DNA of 64,000 nt, taken from the NCBI RefSeq assembly GCF_006542665.1, contig NZ_AP019735.1:3038001-3102000 (forward strand), given 5' to 3'. A program made the translations under genes and the position numbers. A model generated the notes under the pieces. The model saw only the letters and a list, made by a program, of their open reading frames with translations. It was not told where the DNA came from and made no database searches. Below, in pieces: positions 16,335 to 24,069 of the stretch. This DNA is from Alistipes communis. Lineage in GTDB: Bacteria > Bacteroidota > Bacteroidia > Bacteroidales > Rikenellaceae. Each line of letters starts with the position of its first letter. Within the stretch, counting starts at the first letter, position 1.

Positions 16335-17327
16335 ATGAACAGATTGAAGATAGCGTTTCTGGCCGGAGGTGACTCTTCGGAACGGGAAATCGCATTGCAG
16401 AGCGCAGCCCAGATCGAAGCGGCGCTCGACCCTGGAAAATACGACGTGACGGTGATCGACGTCCGCGGCCGCGACTGGCACTACACGGCCCCCGACGGAC
16501 GCCGGTGGCAGCTCGACCGCAACGACTTCTCGCTCACGGTAGACGGATGCCGCCGCGAATTCGACTACGCCCTGATTCTCATCCACGGCACGCCGGGCGA
16601 GGACGGCAAGTTGCAGGGCTACCTCGACATCATGGGCATTCCCTATTCGTCGTGCTCAATGACCTCGTCGGTCATCACCTTCGACAAGATCTCGACCAAG
16701 CGCGCCGTCGCCGCCACGGGCGTGGGGCTGGCGCGCGAACGGTTCATCCGCCGCGGCGACGCCGTCGATCCCGACGCACTCGCGGCCGAACTGGGACTGC
16801 CGCTCTTCGTCAAGCCCAACGCCTCGGGCAGCAGCTTCGGCGTGACGCGCGTCGAACGAGCCGGCGAAATTCCCGCCGCCGTCGAACGCGCCTTCGCCGA
16901 GAGCGACGAAGTGCTCGTCGAGGAGTGCATCCGCGGCCGCGAAATGGGCTGCGGCGTACTGATCGCCGGCGGCAGGGAATACCTGCTCCCGATCACGGAG
17001 ATCCGGCCGAAAAAGGAGTTCTTCGATTTCCAGGCCAAATACGAGGCGGGCTATTCGGACGAGATCACGCCGGCCGAGATCGCACCGCAGACCGCGGCCG
17101 AACTCCACCGTCTCGCGCTGGCGGCCTACAAGGCCTGCCGCTGCCGGGGCATCGTGCGCGTGGATTTCATCGTCACGCCCGAAGGCCGTCCCTACCTGAT
17201 CGAGATCAACACCATTCCCGGCATGAGCGCCGGCAGCATCGTACCCAAGCAGGTGCGCGCCGCCGGCATGACGCTGGGCGAACTCTACGACCTCATCATC
17301 GCCGACACGTGCGGCCGCAAGCCATGA
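16335..17327 (+). CDS. ddl: D-alanine--D-alanine ligase
   Basis: A 330-residue ATP-grasp enzyme that makes the D-Ala-D-Ala dipeptide for peptidoglycan. Seen motifs: IAFLAGGDSSEREIALQSA at the N-terminus, LIHGTPGEDGKLQGYLDIMG near residues 80-100, LFVKPNASGSSFGVT near 155-170, and YLIEINTIPGMSAGSIVPKQ near the end (Mg-binding E and N). The ATG at 16335 lies 8 bp after nadD; the frame extends much further upstream only as a shadow. Its stop overlaps the next start as ATGA. Confidence 0.95.
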   Translation: MNRLKIAFLAGGDSSEREIALQSAAQIEAALDPGKYDVTVIDVRGRDWHYTAPDGRRWQLDRNDFSLTVDGCRREFDYALILIHGTPGEDGKLQGYLDIMGIPYSSCSMTSSVITFDKISTKRAVAATGVGLARERFIRRGDAVDPDALAAELGLPLFVKPNASGSSFGVTRVERAGEIPAAVERAFAESDEVLVEECIRGREMGCGVLIAGGREYLLPITEIRPKKEFFDFQAKYEAGYSDEITPAEIAPQTAAELHRLALAAYKACRCRGIVRVDFIVTPEGRPYLIEINTIPGMSAGSIVPKQVRAAGMTLGELYDLIIADTCGRKP

Positions 17328-17902
17328 TCGAAATCGACGACAAGATCGTAAGCCTCGACCTGCTGCGCGAGTGCTTCGCCTGCGATCTGAGCCGCTGCAA
17401 GGGCATCTGCTGCGTCGAAGGCAACGCCGGCGCACCGCTCGAAATCGAGGAGGTCGCAACGCTCGAAGCCCAGTACGAGACCTACAAGCCCTACATGCCC
17501 CCCGAGGGCATCGCCGCCGTCGAGCGGCAGGGCTTCATGGTCGTGGACGACGAGGGCGACTACACCACGCCGCTGGTCGGCGACGCCGAGTGCGCCTACT
17601 CCTACACCGAAAACGGCGTGACGCTCTGCGCCGTCGAACGGGCCTTCCGCGAAGGACGGTGCTCGTTCCGCAAGCCGATCTCGTGCCACCTCTATCCGAT
17701 CCGCGTCGTGCGCTTCTCGAACGGTACGCTGGGCCTCAACTATCACCGCTGGGAGGTTTGCCGGCCCGCGGTGGAGTGCGGCCGCCGGCTGGGCATCCCC
17801 GTCTACAAGGCCCTTCGGGAGCCGATCGTGCGGCGTTTCGGCGAAGAGTTCTACCGGGCGCTCGAAGCGGCCGAAGAGTTCCTGCACGAACAGGAGCGAT
17901 GA
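17324..17902 (+). CDS. DUF3109 family cysteine-rich protein
   Basis: A 192-residue protein with cysteine clusters typical of the DUF3109/YkgJ group: CDLSRCKGICCVEGNAGAPL near residues 21-40, a middle Cys pair, and CSFRKPISCHLYPIRV near 112-127. The ligands suggest a metal or Fe-S site. The ATG overlaps the ddl stop, so it is translationally coupled to it. Function is unknown, and the cell-wall context is weak evidence. Confidence 0.88.
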   Translation: MIEIDDKIVSLDLLRECFACDLSRCKGICCVEGNAGAPLEIEEVATLEAQYETYKPYMPPEGIAAVERQGFMVVDDEGDYTTPLVGDAECAYSYTENGVTLCAVERAFREGRCSFRKPISCHLYPIRVVRFSNGTLGLNYHRWEVCRPAVECGRRLGIPVYKALREPIVRRFGEEFYRALEAAEEFLHEQER

Positions 17903-17905
17903 CCT

Positions 17906-17913
17906 TAATTTTG
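17906..17913 (+). promoter_or_regulatory. -7 box of the M23 peptidase gene
   Basis: TAATTTTG, just after the upstream stop and 27 bp before the ATG at 17941. Confidence 0.55.
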
Positions 17914-17940
17914 ATTCAGCGAAACTAAAACACACACTCG

Positions 17941-19020
17941 ATGAAATTGCGTTATCTTTTCACCGCCCTTCTTTTCACCGGCGCGGCCGCGCCCCTGCAA
18001 GCCCAGAGCATCGACCACATGCGCAAACTCCTGCAAGAGATCCAGCAGGAGATCGACTGCCTCGAAAAGGAGCAGGCCGAGACGCTCAAACCGCAGAAAG
18101 AGCCGCAGCCGGTCGAATCGACCGAATACGTCGACGGGGTGATCGCCGTCGACACGCTCCCTTCGGGCAACGACGCAGTGATGATCGTCCTGTTCAACGA
18201 CAACACATGGAAATACCTCCGCAACCGCGACTACGTCAAGGACAGCGAAATCTACACCCGCTGCTGGGACACGACCAAACTCTTTCCCTACCGCGACGTG
18301 GTGAAGCTCGCCGACCTGCCGCGTTCGGTGGACATCGAGCTGGTCGACTCGCTCAAATGCTACCACTATCCCTACAAGGCCGCCATCCGTTCGAAGTTCG
18401 GTATGCGCCGCCGGCGCAAGCATCAGGGCGTAGACCTGCCGCTGAAAACGGGCGACCCGATCTACGCCACCTTCAACGGCAAGGTGCGCATCTCGATCCC
18501 GTCGTCCAAATCCGGCGGCTACGGCAACCTGATCGTCATCCGCCACGACAACGGACTGGAAACTTTCTACGGCCACCTCTCGGAGCGGATCGTCCACGCC
18601 GACGAATGGGTCGAGGCGGGGCAGATCATCGGCTACGGCGGCAGCACGGGACGCAGCACCGGCCCGCATCTCCACTTCGAGACGCGCTACTGCGGACAGT
18701 CGTTCGACCCCGAACGACTGATCGACTTCCAGAGCGGCAACCTGCGGCGCGAAACCTTCCTGCTCAAAAAGAGCTATCTGGATATCCATTCGAGCGCCTC
18801 GCAGGACTTCGAAGACGAGGAGGCCGAAGCCAACGACGAAAAGAGAGCCGAGGAGGCGCGCAAAGCGCTCGCTTCGGCGCAATACCACAGGATCCGTTCG
18901 GGCGACACGCTGGGCGGCATCGCGGTGCGTTACGGCACGACCGTTTCGCGGCTCTGCCAGCTCAACGGCATTTCGCGCACCACGACGCTGCGCATCGGCC
19001 GCTCGCTGCGCGTACGGTAG
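17941..19020 (+). CDS. M23 family metallopeptidase with C-terminal LysM domain
   Basis: A 359-residue secreted protein. Residues 1-20 are a signal peptide, about 25-50 a short coiled coil, about 155-250 the lysostaphin-type zinc peptidase fold (RKHQGVDLPLKTGDPIYATF with zinc His/Asp, then STGRSTGPHLHFETRY with the HxH pair), and about 313-359 a LysM module (HRIRSGDTLGGIAVRYG). The zinc ligands and catalytic His are intact. Such proteins cleave peptidoglycan cross-bridges or activate amidases in the periplasm. The signal peptide fixes the start. Confidence 0.93.
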   Translation: MKLRYLFTALLFTGAAAPLQAQSIDHMRKLLQEIQQEIDCLEKEQAETLKPQKEPQPVESTEYVDGVIAVDTLPSGNDAVMIVLFNDNTWKYLRNRDYVKDSEIYTRCWDTTKLFPYRDVVKLADLPRSVDIELVDSLKCYHYPYKAAIRSKFGMRRRRKHQGVDLPLKTGDPIYATFNGKVRISIPSSKSGGYGNLIVIRHDNGLETFYGHLSERIVHADEWVEAGQIIGYGGSTGRSTGPHLHFETRYCGQSFDPERLIDFQSGNLRRETFLLKKSYLDIHSSASQDFEDEEAEANDEKRAEEARKALASAQYHRIRSGDTLGGIAVRYGTTVSRLCQLNGISRTTTLRIGRSLRVR

Positions 19021-19375
19021 CCACGGTCCGACGATAAAAGGCGAACGCCTGCTTCCTTATCGGAAGCAGGCGTTCGTTCCTTGGCAATGATACCAAAAGG
19101 GAGAACGCTTCGGTTTTTCAAATACCGGAATATTTTTCTCTTGCACGCTGCAAACCAACGACGTATTACAGAATTGCGAACACATCCTTTCGACATCGCT
19201 ACCTTTTCAGTCTGCATCATTTTTTTCGCAAAAATCATTGAATAGACGGCTGAATTCAATAACTTTGTATTGAAACGATGAAACGTTTTTAAACATTCCG
19301 GTTTTCTGTATCATAATTCACAAGATTCACGGAAAAACATCCGACGATTCATTTCAAACCTAAAACCATCACGAC
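19021..19375. other. Intergenic region, terminator plus promoter
   Basis: Besides the terminator, this AT-richer gap holds a TAACTTTG box at 19260-19267 preceded about 20 bp upstream by CATTG. This gives a leader of about 100 nt for the next lipoprotein gene. No coding frame is supported. Confidence 0.5.
19042..19076 (+). terminator. Terminator after the M23 peptidase gene
   Basis: A perfect 15-bp inverted repeat (CGAACGCCTGCTTCC / GGAAGCAGGCGTTCG) with a 5-nt loop lies 22 bp after the stop, followed by TTCC. Confidence 0.8.
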
Positions 19376-19894
19376 ATGAAATCCAACGTTCTGATTCTGA
19401 AAGCAGTCCTGCTCCTGCTGGGCGGAAACCTCGTTGCGTGCGACGACTCGAAAGAACCCGAAGTCGTCGGCACGCCTCCCGTCGCCGCCTCCGAGGAGGT
19501 AACGGCTTTTTTCACGACGCATCTGCCGGAGAGTTCCTACAACTGCTCCGAAGTAAAATTTAACTTCTCCGAAATCGATTTCGGTGAAACGGAATGTTTC
19601 CTGATCAACAGCACGGAAGAGTTCGAGGCCGTTGCGCCGCCTTCGGTTGTCCTGCCGGTCATCGACTTCGAAAAATACACGCTCATCATCGGACAACATC
19701 TGTTGGGCGACCCCGGATACTCTTTCGAGAAGCAGGCTGTCGACACCGACACCGAATCCGGTAAAATGACCTTAAATCTGGTATACAGTAGAATGGGAGG
19801 AGCCTCTCCGACGGTCATAACTACGTTTTACATTTGGGGACTATACTCCAAACTTCCCGGAAGCGCGATCGACGTTAAGATAACCATCATTTAG
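19376..19894 (+). CDS. Lipoprotein of unknown function
   Basis: A 172-residue protein with a lipoprotein signal (AVLLLLGGNLVACDDS, lipid Cys near residue 22). The mature part is beta-rich, with FNFSEIDFGETECFLINS in the middle and a hydrophobic C-terminus. No family is recognised. It is transcribed alone between two terminators, with its own promoter box. Codon usage is somewhat more AT-rich than the housekeeping genes. Confidence 0.7.
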   Translation: MKSNVLILKAVLLLLGGNLVACDDSKEPEVVGTPPVAASEEVTAFFTTHLPESSYNCSEVKFNFSEIDFGETECFLINSTEEFEAVAPPSVVLPVIDFEKYTLIIGQHLLGDPGYSFEKQAVDTDTESGKMTLNLVYSRMGGASPTVITTFYIWGLYSKLPGSAIDVKITII

Positions 19895-19969
19895 ATACCG
19901 AGAATCATGAAATGACCGCCATGCGACACGGCATCGCCTCTTCGCTCCAATCGGAATAAGAGACCAAAA

Positions 19970-20004
19970 ATCGGCAGGATAATCGAATCGATTATCCTGC
20001 CGAT
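19970..20004. terminator. Bidirectional terminator between convergent genes
   Basis: A 17-bp perfect inverted repeat (starting ATCGGCAGGATAATCGA at 19970, mirrored to 20004) with A-run before it lies between the rightward lipoprotein and the leftward DUF4857 gene. Confidence 0.8.
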
Positions 20005-20045
20005 GAATATAATTGGATCAGTCCTCTTTCACAAAGGGCGCCGCA

Positions 20046-21080
20046 CTACTCGAAACGGGGTTTCACATAGCCGTCGTCATACGACGTGAAGACCAGCCCG
20101 GGCAGGGGAGTCCGCTCCGACCCGTAGACCATCGAATCGATCAGCCGGTACTCCCGCCGGGCGTCGACCGCATAGTAGCGGTCGGCTCCGGCACCCGTGA
20201 CCCGCACCGTCCAGTCGAACATATTCCCGATGACGGTCAGCGACTCGCTCTCGGGGTTCCAGCCCGGAATCCCCACGCGGACGATCTCGTAGGAGGGTTT
20301 CGACAATACATGGAACCCGTTCTCCGTATCGGTCAGGAATCCCAGCGTACGACGCGACGGGAACTCCGTCACGAAGAGATGTTCGGGCTGCACCCCTTCG
20401 GGCAGATCGATCGCACGGACATAGGGACGCCCCTTGACCTGTTTGAGGTGGAACAACTGCCGCGAAGCGTCGAGCAGCAGATAGCCTTCGTCGTACTCCT
20501 TGCGCGTCGACGGATTGCCCGCCACCGCAAGCGCCGGAAAGCGGAAGCCCTTGCGGGTCATCGCCTCGGTGAAACGGTCGCTCTTTCCGCGGTCGATGCG
20601 ATTGGTCGCCATGACGACGAACTCGATACCCGAGGACGTGATGCGGAAGACGTCGTCGGGCATCTCCAGATCGACGCGCCCCGACATCGATTCCAACAGC
20701 GGATAGAGCCCCGTACGGGGTTTGTTGATCTCCGCCGGCGTCGAGCGGAACATGAAGTTCTCGCTTTGCAGCAGGCGGGGCGTGACGGCCACGCCGCACA
20801 GCGAATCGGGAAACCGCTCGTCGTTGAGCAGCTGACGCGCATAGAAGGTCGGCAGGATGCTGTCGAACTCCCGGTCGGTGTAGGTGCGGCCGCCGCGGTC
20901 GCGGCGCACGATCCCGTCGCCCGCGAAATCGACCACGGCGAAATCGCCGACTACGCAGCTCCACAGCGTGAAGGGCGTCCGTTCGGGTTTGTAGAAGGCG
21001 AAATTATAGGCCCACGGCAGCAGCCACAGAAGCAGCACGAACACGGTGAAGCCGAAAAATAGTTTGCTGAAACGTATCAT
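20046..21080 (-). CDS. DUF4857 family protein
   Basis: A 344-residue protein with one N-terminal transmembrane helix (FFGFTVFVLLLWLLPWAYNF) and a large extracytoplasmic domain, matching the Bacteroidetes DUF4857 layout (SYDDGYVKP near the end, repeated beta segments). It is the last gene of a leftward set encoding an ABC ATPase (21778-22665), a membrane partner (21100-21771) and this protein, spaced by 6 and 19 bp, so the three probably form one export or membrane-remodelling complex. The substrate is unknown. Confidence 0.8.
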   Translation of the reverse strand: MIRFSKLFFGFTVFVLLLWLLPWAYNFAFYKPERTPFTLWSCVVGDFAVVDFAGDGIVRRDRGGRTYTDREFDSILPTFYARQLLNDERFPDSLCGVAVTPRLLQSENFMFRSTPAEINKPRTGLYPLLESMSGRVDLEMPDDVFRITSSGIEFVVMATNRIDRGKSDRFTEAMTRKGFRFPALAVAGNPSTRKEYDEGYLLLDASRQLFHLKQVKGRPYVRAIDLPEGVQPEHLFVTEFPSRRTLGFLTDTENGFHVLSKPSYEIVRVGIPGWNPESESLTVIGNMFDWTVRVTGAGADRYYAVDARREYRLIDSMVYGSERTPLPGLVFTSYDDGYVKPRFE

Positions 21081-21099
21081 ATATCCACACTGTTATTCG

Positions 21100-21771
21100 T
21101 TAATCCTGCCGTCCCTCCTTGAACCGAACGACCGACCACCACGACCAGGAGGCGGTGCACAGGGTGCAGAGCGTCAACCACGGCAGGAAGCCGTCGTAAG
21201 CTTCGGGAGCAGGCGCCAGAAAGAAGAGCCTCAGCACGCACGCCGCGACCGCACCGTAGAGCAGCCGGCGCCGCCACGTCGGTTCCAGACAGATCCACGC
21301 CGCGAGCAGATAGGCGGCGATCCCCGCCGCATACCACGGTGCGGCCGTCAGCAGGATATGCCGTACCAGTTCGGGCGCCAGCACCGCCCGAAAGGCGACG
21401 AACAGCACGCCGAGCGACACGGCGAACAGCACCCCCAGCAGCAGCCCGCCGTAGAGCAGCATCGCACCGATCATCCTTAATTCCGGACAGGGCAGGTGAA
21501 GCGTCAGTTTCAGGCACTTGCGCTGCATTTCGGGCACGAACTGCACCACGGCGAAAAGCAGCCCCACGACCAGCGGCACGAATTGCAGCAGGTCGACGAA
21601 CACCGCGTCGCGCAACAGCATCACCTCCCACAGGTGGGCGATGCCCTTCAATCCCGCCGCACGGAAGAAATTCAACAGCACATAACCGACAAAACTGAGC
21701 GAGAGAAGCACGGCGACCAGATAGTACCAGCGCGTTTTCAGCCACTCCTTATAAAAAATAGCACGTAACAT
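21100..21771 (-). CDS. ABC transporter membrane (permease-like) subunit
   Basis: A 223-residue protein with about six transmembrane helices, starting MLRAIFYKEWLKTRWYYL, the usual ABC-2-like N-terminus that precedes the first helix. It follows the ATPase gene by 6 bp and is followed by the DUF4857 gene, so it is very probably the membrane component of that transporter. No sequence motif names a substrate. Confidence 0.8.
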   Translation of the reverse strand: MLRAIFYKEWLKTRWYYLVAVLLSLSFVGYVLLNFFRAAGLKGIAHLWEVMLLRDAVFVDLLQFVPLVVGLLFAVVQFVPEMQRKCLKLTLHLPCPELRMIGAMLLYGGLLLGVLFAVSLGVLFVAFRAVLAPELVRHILLTAAPWYAAGIAAYLLAAWICLEPTWRRRLLYGAVAACVLRLFFLAPAPEAYDGFLPWLTLCTLCTASWSWWSVVRFKEGRQD

Positions 21772-21777
21772 AATTCA

Positions 21778-22665
21778 TCAATATTTTCCGGTCAGACCGA
21801 TAAAGGCGTCTTCGAGCGACGTCACCTGTTCGGAGGTAAATTCGCCGTAAGGCACCTGCAACCGCCGCAGCGTCCGCTCGACCTCGGCGGGCGGCAGGAA
21901 CGAAAAGAGTTCGGCCCGGTTGCGGATCACCGACGGGTGGTAAAACTCCTTCGCGTCGGGAATCTCGTAGCCCTCGGGCACGGTGAAGCCGTAACGCCGC
22001 ACTTCGGCCAGCAGCTCCGCGACGGGGCGCTGCGTCAGGATGCTGCCGTAGTCCATGATGATACAGTCGTCGACCAGGCGCTCCATATCCTGAATGATAT
22101 GCGAGGTCAGAAAGACGGTTTTCGACTCGGCGCGGGCATATTCGCGCAGGTAGTCGACGAAGAGCCGGCGATAGCCCGGATCGAGCCCCAGCGAGAAGTC
22201 GTCGAGCACGAGCAGTTCGGGATTCTGCGCCAGAATCAGCCCCAGCGCCACCTGCGAACGCTGGCCGCACGACATGCGCGAAATCCGCTGCCCGGGTGCG
22301 ACTTTCAGCTTGCGCATCAACTCGTAGTAGGCGTCGCGGCACCAGGCGGGGTAGAAGACCGAGTAGAACTTCTCGATCTGTTCGATGGTCATGAACTGGT
22401 ACTGCACGTGTCCCTCGATCAGCAGGCCGATATTGCGCCGCAGCACGGGATCGAGGTTCTGCACCTCCTGCCCGAAGATGCGGCATTCGCCGCTGCGGGG
22501 TTTCAGGTAGCCGCTCAGGATGTTGATGGTCGTGGTCTTGCCCGTACCGTTCTTCCCCAGCAGCCCCAGAATCCGCCCCTGCGGCACGTCGAAGCTCAGG
22601 TCGCGGTAGATCAGACGCCGCCCGTAATAATGTGTCAGATTGCGACACTCGATGATTGCACTCAT
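21778..22665 (-). CDS. ABC transporter ATP-binding protein
   Basis: A 295-residue ATPase. The Walker A GLLGKNGTGKTTTINIL lies near residues 34-50, the signature RMSCGQRSQVALGLIL (a variant of LSGGQ, with C in place of the first G), and the Walker B LLVLDDFSLGLDPG, where D replaces the usual catalytic E after the Walker B Asp. The H-loop is SHIIQDMERLV. The start at 22665 gives MSAIIECRNLTHYYG; the frame is open upstream to 22713 without family similarity. It probably powers the adjacent membrane subunit. Confidence 0.9.
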   Translation of the reverse strand: MSAIIECRNLTHYYGRRLIYRDLSFDVPQGRILGLLGKNGTGKTTTINILSGYLKPRSGECRIFGQEVQNLDPVLRRNIGLLIEGHVQYQFMTIEQIEKFYSVFYPAWCRDAYYELMRKLKVAPGQRISRMSCGQRSQVALGLILAQNPELLVLDDFSLGLDPGYRRLFVDYLREYARAESKTVFLTSHIIQDMERLVDDCIIMDYGSILTQRPVAELLAEVRRYGFTVPEGYEIPDAKEFYHPSVIRNRAELFSFLPPAEVERTLRRLQVPYGEFTSEQVTSLEDAFIGLTGKY

Positions 22666-22687
22666 ACGTTGAATCTCATTCTTCGTT

Positions 22688-22737
22688 CTCTCGCCTCGGC
22701 ATAGCTTGCACAAGCGCAGCCTGCACCCGGCTTATCG
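22688..22737 (+). repeat. Degenerate copy of the promoter-hairpin repeat
   Basis: CTCGCCTCGGCA, then GCTTG-CA-CAAGC, then CCCGGCTTATCG repeat the layout of the copy before dapB (CTCCGCCTCGGCA, an apical stem, CTCGGCTTAATCG). The GATAC end and the TATCTTTG box are lost. It lies between two leftward genes. Membership is an inference from layout. Confidence 0.45.
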
Positions 22738-22744
22738 AAAACAT

Positions 22745-23314
22745 TTAAAAGAAAATCAGGAACAACAATGGAACGGCGATACCGGCGGCCAGTTCCATGC
22801 CTCCGCGTCCCCGAAGCCCCTTCGGCCCCTTGAGCAGCAACAAGCCGCTTGCGACGATCGCCACGAGTCCCACGGCGAACAGATCCGAGAACCACGTCCA
22901 CCATCGCCCGGGATTGTAATGCAGGCGCGTCATGGCCCCCAGCACGGGACGGCGCGTCAGCTTCTCGTAGAACGCCTCGCCGTCCGATAGCCGTACGGTG
23001 AGGCTCGAACCGCCTTTGAGGAAGACTTTGAGCACGTCCGATTCCGGAAAATAGTGTTTGGTGTAGTTGTCGGCCTCGTCCAGCGGCGCGAGCAGACGGA
23101 CGACGTCGTCGCGCGTCAGCCGATCCCGTGCGGGAAGCGGCTCCCCGACGACGTAGCGCCGCTGCTCGACCGAATAGTTGGGATTGATCGTATCGCGGTG
23201 GTTCATCACCAGCCCCGAAACGGCGTAGATAAGCAGCATTCCCGAAAAGAAGAACGACAGCTCGCGGTGCACGTTCCGGCTCCAGCGACGCAGCCGGTTA
23301 GCGGTCGAATTCAT
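22745..23314 (-). CDS. PepSY-associated transmembrane protein
   Basis: A 189-residue protein with a helix near residues 20-38 (FFFSGMLLIYAVSGLVMNH), an extracytoplasmic PepSY-like stretch, and two hydrophobic segments near the end (LFAVGLVAIVASGLLLLKG, then a C-terminal helix). The WSRNVHRELS...SGLVMNHRD motif is typical of PepSY-associated TM proteins, often found with iron or haem uptake. It starts 17 bp inside the preceding gene, so the two are translated together. Confidence 0.85.
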   Translation of the reverse strand: MNSTANRLRRWSRNVHRELSFFFSGMLLIYAVSGLVMNHRDTINPNYSVEQRRYVVGEPLPARDRLTRDDVVRLLAPLDEADNYTKHYFPESDVLKVFLKGGSSLTVRLSDGEAFYEKLTRRPVLGAMTRLHYNPGRWWTWFSDLFAVGLVAIVASGLLLLKGPKGLRGRGGMELAAGIAVPLLFLIFF

Positions 23315-23891
23315 ACGACTGCGCCTCTACGAAATAGAACGACAGATAGGGTTTCCCCTCGGCCGCATTCCGTTCGGCAATCTTACGGCGGAAGTCGGCG
23401 ATACGGCCCTCGACGGTCGCAGCCGTTTCGCCGCGGGCCTTCTTCTCCGAATCGCAGCCGGCCGCAGTCGTTCCGTGCTGTTCACCCGCCTGCGTGCGAA
23501 CCTGCTCCTCCCAGCTGTGCAGATAGTCTTCATCCACACGCTGTTCGCGCAGGATTCCCTTCACGCGGACGATGCTGCCCACGCACTGCGGATCGAATTT
23601 TCCCAGCTTGCCGCTCTCGACGCGAATCGTCTGCGTATCGTCGCTGCCCATGAGGAAGATCTTGCGTGCGCCGTGCTTGCAGGCATGGGTGCATACCCCC
23701 TCGATCCACACCTCTTTTCCGGCCAGCGAATCGGCCCCGGCCAGCAGGTCGTCGATCTGCAACGCCTCGCCGACCGCGGCCTCTGCGGCAGCGGCGGTCG
23801 ATTCCGCCTTCGTCGTACGATTGCCGCACCCGACACCTGCCAGAAGCAACAGGAAAGCGGTCGCCGACATCATCAATTTGTTCGTTTTCAT
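23298..23891 (-). CDS. Lipoprotein with OB-fold-like domain
   Basis: A 197-residue protein. The lipoprotein signal is SATAFLLLLAGVGCG (lipid Cys near residue 22). The middle segment, with LAGKEVWIEGVCTHACKHGA, then KIFLMGSDDTQTIRVE and SIVRVKGILRE, looks like an OB-fold with a Cys/His pair. It lies first in a leftward pair with the PepSY-associated protein and diverges from the TonB receptor gene. A role in metal or redox handling is only an inference. The start at 23891 is the one that gives a normal signal peptide. Confidence 0.75.
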   Translation of the reverse strand: MKTNKLMMSATAFLLLLAGVGCGNRTTKAESTAAAAEAAVGEALQIDDLLAGADSLAGKEVWIEGVCTHACKHGARKIFLMGSDDTQTIRVESGKLGKFDPQCVGSIVRVKGILREQRVDEDYLHSWEEQVRTQAGEQHGTTAAGCDSEKKARGETAATVEGRIADFRRKIAERNAAEGKPYLSFYFVEAQSYEFDR

Positions 23892-23921
23892 CACTTTGCG
23901 AATTTTAGTCATTTGTACGGG

Positions 23922-23929
23922 CAAAGGTA
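23922..23929 (-). promoter_or_regulatory. -7 box of the lipoprotein/PepSY pair
   Basis: TACCTTTG on the minus strand, 30 bp upstream of the chosen start. Confidence 0.6.
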
Positions 23930-24024
23930 GGGCAAATCCGCCGACACCCCCATACCGAAAATCAGGTATTTAAGCAACGGGGAAACCCCAATAAAACGGT
24001 ATTGCCCGCCCGACGGATGCAGGT

Positions 24025-24032
24025 TACTTTTG
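24025..24032 (+). promoter_or_regulatory. -7 box of the TonB receptor operon
   Basis: TACTTTTG, 37 bp upstream of the receptor ATG. Confidence 0.6.
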
Positions 24033-24069
24033 TTGCGTAAATAAATCAAAGAGGACGTACGCGAAACGC

